Made by a program: the position numbers and the translations under genes
Shown: piece by piece, positions 54,004 through 64,000 of the stretch
Numbering within the stretch: position 1 is the stretch's first letter
How the letters are laid out: each line of letters starts with the position of its first letter
Assembly: GCF_914767665.1 (NCBI RefSeq)
Contig: NC_059508.1
Span: forward strand, 26,845,501-26,909,500
DNA from: Harmonia axyridis
Lineage: Eukaryota > Arthropoda > Insecta > Coleoptera > Coccinellidae
Length of the DNA: 64,000 nucleotides
Direction: 5' to 3'
Notes under the pieces: model-generated
What the model saw: only the letters and a program-made list of their open reading frames with translations
What the model was told of the DNA's origin: nothing
Database searches by the model: none

Positions 54004-56143
54004 ACAATATTTCCTCATTGAAAAGATTTTTTTATCATCTGATCACTTTGGTTATGATAAAATTGCGACAATTTCAAGGTCCTACTGACATTCGTAAGTA
54101 GGGTAAATGCTCTGATTTTCGACCAAATTAACAAAAACATCGATTTCGGGTACGACTTTTTCACACATAAACTAATCAAATTTTGAAGGTGTTGATGTTC
54201 ATCGATTCTTTGGCTAGTTTTAAATAATTTGTCATATAATTTTAAACGTTCTCTTCGCATTCAACCTTCGAAATGTGAAAACAGAAAATCTGAATAACAT
54301 TCGGGTCACGACCATGCCGCAGAGTTCTCGACCATTTTTTTGTTTGTTTTCGACCACTAATAATAGTGGCCGCTCGCTTCTCGTCTTCACTTAAAAATTT
54401 TATATTTATATCAATCAGATGGATTTCAGATGAGGTAATTGAGTAAGAAACACTGGGAACGTAAAAAAATTATTCTGCAAAAGTTTCAAAGTGGTCGAGA
54501 ATTAAGTATAGTATATCCAAAGTCACTTGGAGGAACCAGAATATTTCAATTATATGTTCAAGGGTTGTCCAAGTTTCCAGAAATTCCTTTGGGGCCAGTG
54601 AATTTATTGCCTAACAATACTTTCGAATAAACCCCCGGTATTTAGCGGATCGCGGTTTCCATTTCAAAGAGACATCTGGCCGAGCGTTTTTATGGACTAG
54701 TTCAAGTGGCTTTGTATATACTATACAATCAAATTGGTTCTCGACCGAGAATAAATGAAAGGTAGAATAAGTATGTTTCAACGTTAATTCAGTGGTCGCA
54801 AACTAATATTCAAAAAAAAAAACGAACATGATCCAACAGAAATATATCGGTTGAAATAAACAATTATTGAAATTACATATTGGTTGTCGACCACTTTGGT
54901 CGAGAAATAAAAGGTAAAAATTTTCCAATACCAGTTCGCGACTGCCGAATAATATACATTTTCCCACAACTGCTATGAAAAGTAGCGTATTCTTCATAGC
55001 TTACTCAATTTCAAAACTATGTATTGCTCATACTGTGGGAAATATTATTTCTCACAGCACTTTGCCCACACCTCGCTTGGTAGACCAATGTAATTGGGCT
55101 TTTGAGTCGTTTCTATGGAAACGCAATAAATTCGCACATACTGTCAACGAAGGCCATTTTGATTTGAATCAAGTCCATTACTTGAATTATTGAAATTTGT
55201 GCAGTTGTAGGAAAAGTACAGTGTGCAACATGTGGAGAAAGTCCTTTTCTCGCTCGTGTGAACTCGCGAGAAAAGTTGGACTTTCCCCACTTGTTGCACA
55301 ATATACTATTTCAGCGCGAAAACTTTGACCTATACCCCTACTATGCAAACTATCTTGAAAGGGTAGCAATGGTCGAGAAAACACGTACGGCGGAAATATT
55401 TTACACTACAAGATATATTTTATTATTATTTTATCTCAAATCACGGAATGGTCGAGTCGAGAGACACTGACGGTCGGCTAACCAGTGCATTTACCCTATA
55501 TACAGTGGCTTAGGTAGCTATTAGACCCGGGTCGATCGCAACCCACCGACGAGATAATCGGGTCGAAAGACATAATATAATACAGTGGGAGATCAGGTAA
55601 GAAATTTACGAAATGGGTTGTTCTGAATAATGGTCTATTTTCGAATAAAAATGAACAAATTTGTAAAACAGTCCCCCACTATGAACAGTAGAAAAGGACT
55701 TATTCTAGTTAACTAGACCTTCAAACTTCGATTTATCGAATCGAATAAATTATCGTATAATTCGATAATTATCGTACCGGTGGCAACGATGGATTTCGGA
55801 GTTACTTTCGAGCTACAATTTATTTATTTTGTATTATTCAATAGTTATGTCAACTAATGGGGCTATGTTAATTGGTGCTTTTATCTTTTGAAAATGAAAT
55901 AAAACAAAAGTAAAAGATAATGAAATCAAACTCAATAAAAAATAACTATACTACGAGGTTGCAACAGGTAAGTCGAGTCCGATTGTTCATTAAATTAGTG
56001 GAGAAATGGTGGACTGTATAAGCGACAGCGAAACATATGAAAATGATACTAAAGTCTAAAATTGTGGTTAACATTATAACTTACCTGATGGGCGTCAGGT
56101 TAGAAAACATAGCCTCTCCACAGGGCCCTTGGTGCGGGATATA
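54004..56143. other. 3' flank of right H2A
   Basis: Mirror of 19962-22195 with the same cluster of GGTCGA motifs. It lacks ~108 bp present in the left arm (21610-21720) and has 14 bp (GTCAACGAAGGCCA) absent from the left. No gene is seen. Confidence 0.45.
55221..55299 (-). ncRNA. Long stable hairpin, miRNA-precursor-like (right)
   Basis: Exact mirror of 20806-20884. Confidence 0.4.
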
Positions 56144-56755
56144 CAGGGTGTTTCCTAAACATACGGCAAAAATTCAGGGGGTTGTTCCTTGGACTATTTT
56201 AAGCATGTTTTGTCCTTGGATGATTTTTGAAAAACCTCTTTGTTTCGAAGATACAGGGCGAACAACATTTTTCATATTTTTAAAATTAATAATAGTTCAA
56301 TAATTAATAATAATTTGGATTGGAAGAGGTGGACCTCATTTATGGCCTGCTCGTTCCCCAGACTTAAACCCCCTAGATTATTTCCTATGGGGCCATCTAA
56401 AATCATCAGTTTATACCACTCCAGTAGAAAATGTGGAAGACTTGCGAAATCGGATCATTGCTGGGTGTAACTTAATAAGAAATGATCCTGGTGTTTTTGA
56501 AAGGGTTCGGCAGTCAATGAGGAGAAGATTGGATGCTTGTATGCTGGCTAGAGGTGGTCATTTTCAACAGTTTTTGTAGGTTGAGTTGAATTTTCATGTA
56601 ATTTTTCATAATAAAATGTTATTATCTGAAATTTTGTTTCCCCTATATCTTCGAAACAAATAGGTTTTTCAAAAATCATCAAAGGACAAAATATTCTTAG
56701 AATAGTCCAAGGAACAACCCCCTGAATTTTTGCCGCATGTTTAGGAAACACCCTG
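56144..56755. mobile_element. Tc1/mariner-type deletion derivative (right arm)
   Basis: Mirror of 19350-19961 with TA on both flanks and the same inverted ends. Confidence 0.8.
56316..56579 (+). pseudogene. Transposase C-terminal remnant (right)
   Basis: WIGRGGPHLWPARSPDLNPL then DYFLWGHLKSSVY, ending GGHFQQFL and a stop; mirror of 19526-19789. It holds only the last catalytic aspartate. Confidence 0.85.
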
Positions 56756-57119
56756 TATTTCAGCTCCAACTTTCGGTTTTCAAGGGCGGTGTAGAAAAGC
56801 TCTAACATAATGCGTTCGAGCGAATATAAAATCGACGAATAATGCGGGAGTTTCCGAATGAAGCCACCAATTGTTCACTTGTACACTCGCGAACTTACCA
56901 TCTTTCGCTATACCTCGAACTCACACTAACAGGTAGGAAAGCTACACCTATCAATAACGCTCCCATGGTTTGAAAAATGCTAGGGTTCGTGTTGTAGTAA
57001 GGAAAATGTATCGACGAAAAGCTACAAAAATTCTACTTGCTGAAGAATCCGACAATCCGACAAGTTCGACAATCTAGGAATAAAAGTCGTAACTTAACAA
57101 CATGAACACCTAATTGAAA

Positions 57120-57407
57120 ATGCGTAAAGTGAATGATATCTTACCTACAAAAGGAAATTTTTTTACGGTTAATTGGGATCCGGGAATTGAAAGCACGCGG
57201 GATGATTTTATATCATCCCGATATGAAAAATTCAACGAGGTAGAGAATGATGAAAATGTTTCACGATTAATGAATTATGTAGAACCACACTCGAATCGTT
57301 TCGCCAACGATGTGATCTTCAGAAACGTTAGGCTACTAACTATATATAGCAAAACATGTCCCTGGGGAGGGGGGCTCAAACTACCTCCACTACCTACCAC
57401 ATTATAG
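57120..57407 (+). CDS. Unidentified 95-codon frame (right copy)
   Basis: Same protein as 18698-18985. Starts at the ATG of MRKVNDI. No family recognised. The two arm copies are identical, so comparison gives no evidence of selection. Confidence 0.25.
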   Translation: MRKVNDILPTKGNFFTVNWDPGIESTRDDFISSRYEKFNEVENDENVSRLMNYVEPHSNRFANDVIFRNVRLLTIYSKTCPWGGGLKLPPLPTTL

Positions 57408-57660
57408 GTTAATCGTAACACCTACCAATCACAGTATATCGTTATAATCTACTTATAACTAAACTACAATTTGTCACTAAGAACCGTAAACTTCAGCGGA
57501 TTGTTAATTTTCCCTTTGAACATACGTTCCATTGTGGCCAAAAACACTCTTCATTAGAATACTTGAACAGTTTTAACGATCTATCACACCAATAATCAAG
57601 TTTTGATAATACTGACGACAGTTGAGTCATTAATTAAATTATCGCCGATTTCAACGGATA

Positions 57661-57786
57661 ATGTTCGACTGTGAATTTGAATCCACGCCACCAGAACTTC
57701 GAGTAGCTATCCGAAAAGCGTACGAAGCTTTTATAAACTGGTGTGCGAGTGAAGATGAAATAAGTCCAGTGCATTATGCTAAATAG
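57661..57786 (+). CDS. Unidentified short frame (right copy)
   Basis: 41 codons, MFDCEFESTPPELRVAIRKA then YEAFINWCASEDEISPVHYA. Helical-looking, with no family assigned. One codon longer than the left copy. It may be an exon. Confidence 0.25.
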   Translation: MFDCEFESTPPELRVAIRKAYEAFINWCASEDEISPVHYAK

Positions 57787-57829
57787 CGAGCATAGATACT
57801 TGAAAAGGCAGAATGTTGGATACAAAGCG

Positions 57830-59530
57830 AATAAGTCAAGTGTTCCTTCCGGAGCAATAAAAATTTCTGAACGATGCTCCTGTAGAATGTCTCCCTAGTG
57901 ACGTAACTTCTGAATTCCTTCAGTGCATATTAAAACAGGTTGCTTTGATTATTGCCATCTCCTGAGTTGGCGCAGGTGCGATGAACTTCTGAAATTGAGA
58001 ATGAATGTGATATGGAAACGTTAGAAAATCGGATCATAATAACTTATTCTCGCGCAAATCTTTCAATTACATAAGCAGAGTGGATCAAAATAGCGAAACA
58101 ATACTGTGACACGCGCAACAAAAACTGCGACTGTAAAAAGGGTTATTCTTACAAATGAGGGGTTTGGCAAAGTTACACGACAGCCTTTAGAGCAGGGGGG
58201 TGAAACCGCTAGTGCTAACACTGGCAACGGATGTGACGTCACAGTCACTCAGCATTACACGGTATACGTATCACGATGTAAAAATTTTATTCTCATAACA
58301 AGCCAATCAGCGTTCGAGGTTTCCAATAAATAGGTATTTGATTGAACAGCCAACAATTAATTGTGTTTGTAATGCATGTATGGTAGCAATGAACAGATCA
58401 AGTAGTTTTTATTGTCGCTTATTACAAGTTCTGTTTTAGGTTTCAGGTAATCCATGAGAAACTAAATTTAGAACATAATTAGACTGGGTTTTTCCTCATA
58501 TCCTATTTCAATGTACTAATATATCTGAAAGCCCTCTTACTTGCGATTATAATATTCCTTCAAAATCAACTGGATTTAAGTTAAATTCTGTTCCTCGGCC
58601 TTTACTGAAATATCAAATTAATTATCATCATCCCTATGATTCCAGAACTTCCCCAAATGTTTCTTGTATGGAAAATATTAATGATTTTAACATGCCATGT
58701 GAAAGTAAAACTTTCGATGATTTTTGAAGTTTGATGAATAATTAATATTCAGTTTTTTATGTTTCAGAAGGAAGAAAATCGTTATTTTGCATAGAAATAT
58801 TTCTGATTTACATCTGAAAAAACACGTTTGTATAATGATTTCAAAACTTAATTGCAATGAAAAATGAATGATGACTATTTTGAGCAGTTCAATAGTTAAT
58901 TTATGTTGTATATCTGGGACAAAATTTGATTTTCTCCTCACAAACAGAGTGGGCAAATTTCGATGTTTTTGCACTACAACTTCTAAACCTGAGGTGATAG
59001 ACAAAATCTGATATCCCATATTCTCGGTCTCTTGTTTTGAGAAACTAACAAGGTTAGAATTCATTTTTGGCCACCTTTTGTTTTCGAGTTATAAGCGAAA
59101 ATTGGAAAAATGGCGATATCGAAAGCTTTTACATCTCCGCTTATACTGATGCTAGAGCTCCGAAATTTAAACATTATACAGACACTTTTTTACGTAGAAT
59201 CCAGTGGCGTGCTCGTGTTTTCGAAAAGGTTTTTAATTACGAAGCTATGACCCAAAGTTATGTTTTTTCAAAGGGAACACTAAATTTCTATGCCATGTTT
59301 TGAAAGCTTAATTTTTCCTGATTTCAAAAATTTATAACATTGAATGATTTGTATTAAAATAAACAACAGAAAATGGTCAAAAACCTTTTTTTACCTAAGA
59401 GTCTCAATATTTCTATGGTTTCAACTGTTGATGAGCTCATAAAAATTGAGCTTTCTATAACAAGAGCAGTGTCCTTCCGGCAATCTGATTATTTCTATGC
59501 TTCTTACTCATTTCTACAAAATTCGAATCA
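57830..59530. other. Right-arm single unit of the region duplicated in the left arm
   Basis: Corresponds to the bodies of tandem units A and B. It contains TGACGTCA near 58233. No recognised gene. Confidence 0.4.
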
Positions 59531-59593
59531 ATTCGGCAATTGTTCATAAAACAAATCATAAGGATAAGGACAGTCCCTCTCAGAGAAATACCA

Positions 59594-59637
59594 ACCGTAG
59601 ACACGTGTTTCGGGCTTTCGGCCCTCATCAGTACGGT
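59594..59637 (-). ncRNA. Canonical type I hammerhead ribozyme, copy 5
   Basis: Same 44-nt motif, minus strand, intact. Confidence 0.85.
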
Positions 59638-59752
59638 GAACAAGTGTTAGGATGTGCAACACTTGAAAGAAACAACAAACAAACAGTTGTTCTGTTGTTG
59701 ACTCTGTTTGTTTGTTGTTTCTTTCAAGTGTTGCACATCCTAACACTTGTTC

Positions 59753-59796
59753 ACCGTACTGATGAGGGCCGAAAGCCCGAAACACGTGTCTACGGT
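59753..59796 (+). ncRNA. Canonical type I hammerhead ribozyme, copy 6
   Basis: Same 44-nt motif, plus strand, intact. Cleavage predicted after C59790. Confidence 0.85.
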
Positions 59797-59869
59797 TGGT
59801 ATTTCTCTGAGAGGGACTGTCCTTATCCTTATGATTTGTTTTATGAACAATTGCCCTCGTTATCCTTCC

Positions 59870-59873
<4 letters not shown>

Positions 59874-59918
<45 letters not shown>
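59874..59918. repeat. (TA)n microsatellite
   Basis: About 22 TA units between the palindrome and the LINE 3' end. Confidence 0.97.
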
Positions 59919-59919
<1 letters not shown>

Positions 59920-59923
<4 letters not shown>

Positions 59924-60330
59924 AACCATGCAGCGTCCTGGAAAACGATGTCTACAAACTGTACTGGGACACAACTATGGTCACGGACAGGGCAATATCG
60001 CATAACCGGCCGGACATAGTTCTGTTTAATAAGACCGAAAAATTGGTGCAGATAATAGACATAACGGTACCCGCCGATGATAATATCGCCCGAGCGTACA
60101 CTGAGAAACTCACCAAATATCATGACCTCGCGTTTGAGCTGAAAGAAATGTACGGTCTGAGGAAAACATCAATTCTCCCACTCATAATATCGGTAAATGG
60201 CCTGGTGGAGACACACATGATTGAAAACACGAAACGTCTACAATTAGATACTTACCTGATTAGCCAAGCACAGAAAGAGGTCATCCTAGGTACCACGCGG
60301 ACAGTCAGAAGATTTCTTACTAGCTCCTGA
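59920..60330 (+). pseudogene. C-terminal endonuclease-like domain of an R2/R4-type LINE (right)
   Basis: Same frame as 13698-14108: NRPDIVLFNKTEKLVQIIDI, then SILPLIISVNGLVETHM, then QKEVILGTTRTVRRFL. The open frame also runs backwards through the TA tract into the hammerhead repeat, which is an artefact. Confidence 0.72.
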
Positions 60331-60395
60331 GTACAACCTTGGTCGCTGTGGTGACCCGGTTGTCTTGGATCCATCCCGCTTGTCGGTGAATAAAA

Positions 60396-60412
<17 letters not shown>
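59920..60412 (+). mobile_element. 5'-truncated LINE with poly(A), embedded in (TA)n (right arm)
   Basis: Begins at (TA)n, has a 3' UTR of ~60 bp after the stop, an A-run at ~60391-60412 and then TA again. Mirror of 13610-14108. Confidence 0.8.
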
Positions 60413-60428
<16 letters not shown>

Positions 60429-63400
60429 TTTGATCATGTTATTTACCTGCTTTTTAATAGTCAATAGTATTTTCTTTATTTGGAAGTGTCAGGTTTTTAA
60501 TGAAGTTGTTTAGTTCATATAAAAAAATATATAATTGTACGTTTCGGAGACATTCTCCTTCTTCAGTAAAAATGACTCATCTGATAGTTTACAATATGAA
60601 ATATTAATTAAAATTGAGCCTTCAATTTCTCGTCATTTTACCTGAAATGACGAGAATAGTATGTTATGGAAAGAAAATAAATTTGTATTGTCTTCTAGAT
60701 GTTCATCAACACGTTTATGGGCTGGAGGTGCATCATATCAAATATTCAATATGAAAGTTAATTTTTATGAATTTCAGATATCAAATGGATTGATAACTGT
60801 TAGAATATTAAGCTAGAGCACACATGTACCTAAGTTGATACTTTGAGGTCCTAAAATAGATTTGTAGAGAAAATAATTATACATCTTCAGAAGTAAATGA
60901 AGATAACAATAAAGGTCATCATCAAAAGTTTGTTATATGTACAATTTGGCGATATGAAGAAGAGAAAACGGATTCAAAATTGAAAAAATTTATGGCGCTT
61001 GAAATATGACGATTGAATTAATTTGAATGAAGAATAATCAGAAACGTTATCGGAGCATATTTGTTTGCACACTGCAGAGACAGTCACTGTACTTCTATGG
61101 GTTGATGTAATAACTGTGACGATACTGTACAAAAATATGATGAGTGGAGCAATTGATAATTAAATATGTCATATAGATATTGCTTCATGTTATGGAATTT
61201 CATTATTAATGAATCGTCTGATATCCACTAACAATGTACTTTTCAATGAGTGCTTCGAATGATGAGTCATCTTGGGGGATCGTTATATCCTTATAACGAT
61301 TCCTTCAGATTCGAACAGAATTCTAGTTTGCTAGTTTTATAAATCTAGAATCGACCACAAATCTGATGAAATTAATATTTAATCGATAAATAGGTACATA
61401 CAGATTACATGACTTACCTATTCACCTTCAATAGCGTCATCGAATGATTCATACAGTTTTATTAAAATAACCTATGTATTATTTTCCGAACACTGCGTAG
61501 AATGAAGAATTATTATATTCACATAACGACGCACCTAAAACTCACTTATCAGCTCAACGCACATAATTGAAATGAACCGTTTTCTGCTGCAAAATATTTG
61601 GTGAATGGTTACATCTGGTCTAATACTCTAGTGGGTTTTACGATTGTTGTTATTCACTTCTTTGAAAATGCCGCTCGCCTTTTCTGGGAAGAAATGTTTT
61701 CAAAAATAACCTTTTTTTATGACCTTTCCCTCTGGATATTAGGGGTAAATATACCTCCTGTAGGTATATCTTTCCTAACGAACTTCCGTGCTTTTCGTGT
61801 TTGATAAAAAAAAAATTTCGAATGTATTAGGTATTCCTAATTCATGGTTATGTAACAGCTGATTGGATGAATTATATATTTCAGAAAAATTATTCCTTCA
61901 AATCCCTACCTACCGACCTAATATTTATTTCACAAAAATTTGCTCAAAATTATCATCATAATTATAAGCTTGCGAAATGAAAAAAAAGGAATTTTTATGT
62001 TGCAGATTTGTCTGTTTTTCTCGAACGATAACAAGAAATAGTTCATAACGCGAAATAATACATATAATATGTAAATGAACTGATATGATAGACCGAAAAA
62101 AAATCGAAAACATTTTTTGACGACAACGTTTACTCATACCTGTAATGTGAGAAAGAAAGGTTCGATAACGAAGTTCGAAGCAAACATCACTCAAAATAAT
62201 AGCAATTTTTTGATTACCGATTCGATCATCAACCCTTATACAGGGTGTTCCTAAATTGGAGGTACCGCAATCGCTTTGTTTTCAAGATACAGGGTGTTCC
62301 TTGTAGTTCTACATATAGAATATATCTCGTATATGGTGTAGTATTTGCGCGATATCGTAAAACTCAATTCAATGCTTACATTTATAGGTTTCCTTCAAAT
62401 AGTGAATTTAGCAAAATGTGGTGTCACGCGTTAAGATTGTTTTCATTTTGAAATATGATAAGTCATTTATATTCCTCTGAGGGGACGCCGACGAAAGCGG
62501 GTAGATAAAGGAAAATAATAAATTTCGGACATAGACGTGCTCGCAGTGCAATAAAAGTAATCATCTTGAAAGCGATAATAAACTGAAATTCTATATTTTG
62601 TAAATCTTGGGGGGGGGGAAGTAATTACCCCGAGTATCCTCTCATTTCTACGCCCTTGGCCCTCTGGTTATTACTCGAACAAAAGGATTTGTAGGTCCTG
62701 TCTTTCAGAAGGCAAATTCGTTATTAATGAGCAGATATTTTGAATAGATAAAGTTGGTAGCTTCTCAGAATCGAAGATACCCATATAAAAGTGAAATCAA
62801 CCTTTCCTATGTATATAATAAAACATGTCTGAAATCCTTTGAATGCAATAATAAACGCTACCTATACAATAGCTAAATAACCATCTTTTTCTTTGAAAGT
62901 TGACATTAACAATATTACAAATAGTTCCCATAGAATTTCCGAGAAAAGGTCCTTTTTCACATAATCGAAAATCAGGGGTAGGAATATTAATAATGACTCA
63001 GATGTTCATTTTAGGTATAAGGACTGGAATTTTATTCCCTACGCCTCTACTTTAATTTCTTCGATTTCCTACTAATGTCTAATTGTGAGACTTTTCTCCC
63101 TAATATTAATACTGTTTGACAATCGGTTTTTAATTTATACCAACTTTGATACGAATCGTTTCAGAGAACGGTGTACGGAAGTATCATTATTATTTCTCTA
63201 TTGAGTAGGGGAGAACGGGGGAATTTCGCGCACCTAACGGAAAAGGTTTCAAAAAAGTTTCCTATGTAAATGCAAACTTTCACAATTTAACTTCGAAATT
63301 TTGCATTTATTCGACGAATCGCTTTGAGAATATATTAAAAATCTGAAATAATAATGTCATTGCGCGAAATTCCCCATGTGCTGGGATAATACCGCGCATG

Positions 63401-64000
63401 GGATGGGGTAATTCTGCGCAAGTATATATTGAATGAAGCGAGTACTGTTCCAGCATTATTATGCTCCCAAATTCAATAATTTAAAAGTCATTCGAGATTT
63501 TATCAATCAATGTTATCTATTTATTTATACGTAGGGTTAATTCCATCTAATGTGTTTTTAGGGTGCGTTTCAAATAAATATTCTATAGCATAGAAATTAA
63601 ACTATGTAATTTTTTCACAAGTGACAGGTGTATTCATTATTAAAAGTAGTGCAATATAATTTCACGAACTGAATCTCCGCTATTCAATTAATTAAATTTT
63701 GGATCTTGTCGAACATTCAATTAAAAATATCCACATTCAACTCCGATGAGGGAGAAGATATTTTGGAAGTATGTCGCAAACTTTCTAAGTTTTGGAACAG
63801 TTGAAGCATCTAGAAATTCTGAAAAGGATATATTTGAAGTTCTAGATAACCAGATAAATGTGCGTATCAAAAAAAAATTGTTGACGACGTTTACTCATAT
63901 CTGTAATGTGAGAAAAAGTTCGATAATGAAGTTTGAAGCAAAAATTAAAATAGAATTTTTCTAATTCGATTGTTCATACCATTCGATTGTTCCTAAATTG
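60413..64000. other. Non-coding outer part of the right arm
   Basis: Mirror of 10023-13609. It holds CAGGGTGTTCC ends near 62241 and 62291, the GCGCATGGGATGGGG/ATACCGCGC phrase near 63390 and many short frames with no family features. Confidence 0.5.
60531..60572 (-). ncRNA. Hammerhead-like motif (right arm)
   Basis: Mirror of 13451-13492: CUGAAGA, GGAG/CUCC, GAAAC, GUA. Confidence 0.45.

Larger units (their letters stand above)
59535..59873. mobile_element. Palindromic hammerhead-bearing repeat (right arm)
   Basis: Arms 59535-59686 and 59704-59855 (152 bp each) around a 17-bp centre that is reversed relative to the left-arm version. It ends at (TA)n. Confidence 0.85.
44895..64000. repeat. 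Right arm of the large inverted duplication
   Basis: Reverse complement of 10023-27417, running beyond the window end. Arm-specific here are the Jockey-like element (49146-53521) and a 597-bp DNA element (47093-47689). It lacks the left arm's tandem duplication and Penelope-like insertion. Removing these events, both arms come to about 14.1 kb. Confidence 0.95.

Noticed and set aside
44895..64000. Dismissing the right arm as a pure assembly duplicate
   Set aside because: Arm-specific insertions with target duplications, the tandem duplication and scattered base changes show at least two distinct molecules; whether these are two loci or two haplotypes cannot be settled from sequence alone.

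Overview
The window is AT-rich eukaryotic DNA, most likely from an insect. The evidence is insect-type replication-dependent histones (H4 beginning MTGRGKGG, an H2A ending KKTEKKS), intronless histone genes with 3' stem-loops instead of poly(A) signals, and a dense load of LINE, Penelope-like and Tc1/mariner-type repeats. A beetle would fit, but that is inference. The only confident host genes are six histones spread over about 51 kb: H1 (2662-3327 +), H2A (22232-22606 -), H4 (40594-40905 -), H3 (41111-41521 +), H2B (43208-43579 +) and a second H2A (53593-53967 +). H4 and H3 keep the divergent shared-promoter layout, but H2A and H2B are no longer a close pair. All six genes have the 16-nt histone stem-loop just after the stop.

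Layout: 1-10022 holds a Penelope-like fragment, a (TA)n-linked LINE 3' end, the H1 gene, decayed LINE pieces and non-coding repeats. 10023-27417 and 44895-64000 are the two arms of a large near-identical inverted duplication; the right arm runs off the window. Each arm carries one H2A. The 17.5-kb spacer (27418-44894) carries H4, H3 and H2B. The arms differ by discrete events. The left arm has a 2.07-kb tandem duplication (14290-18436) and a Penelope-like insertion (24121-25321). The right arm has a full-length Jockey-like retrotransposon with two open reading frames (49146-53521) and a 597-bp DNA element (47093-47689). The Jockey element landed between the TATA box and the coding sequence of the right H2A, at about the expected transcription start, so that copy has lost its ordinary promoter spacing while the left copy keeps the empty site.

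A second theme is self-cleaving RNA. Six copies of a canonical type I hammerhead ribozyme motif (perfect 6-bp stem I, 4-bp stem II, ACAC/GUGU stem III) lie in a dispersed repeat, often as head-to-head palindromes with one ribozyme per strand. Several further hammerhead-like motifs lie in or beside Penelope-like sequences. A third theme is (TA)n microsatellites acting as landing sites. Three distinct 5'-truncated LINE 3' ends with R2/R4-type C-termini, two short poly(A) tails, Penelope-like copies and DNA elements with CAGGGTG termini all abut (TA)n tracts. The remaining non-genic DNA is decayed repeat or unrecognised AT-rich sequence, and is described by region.
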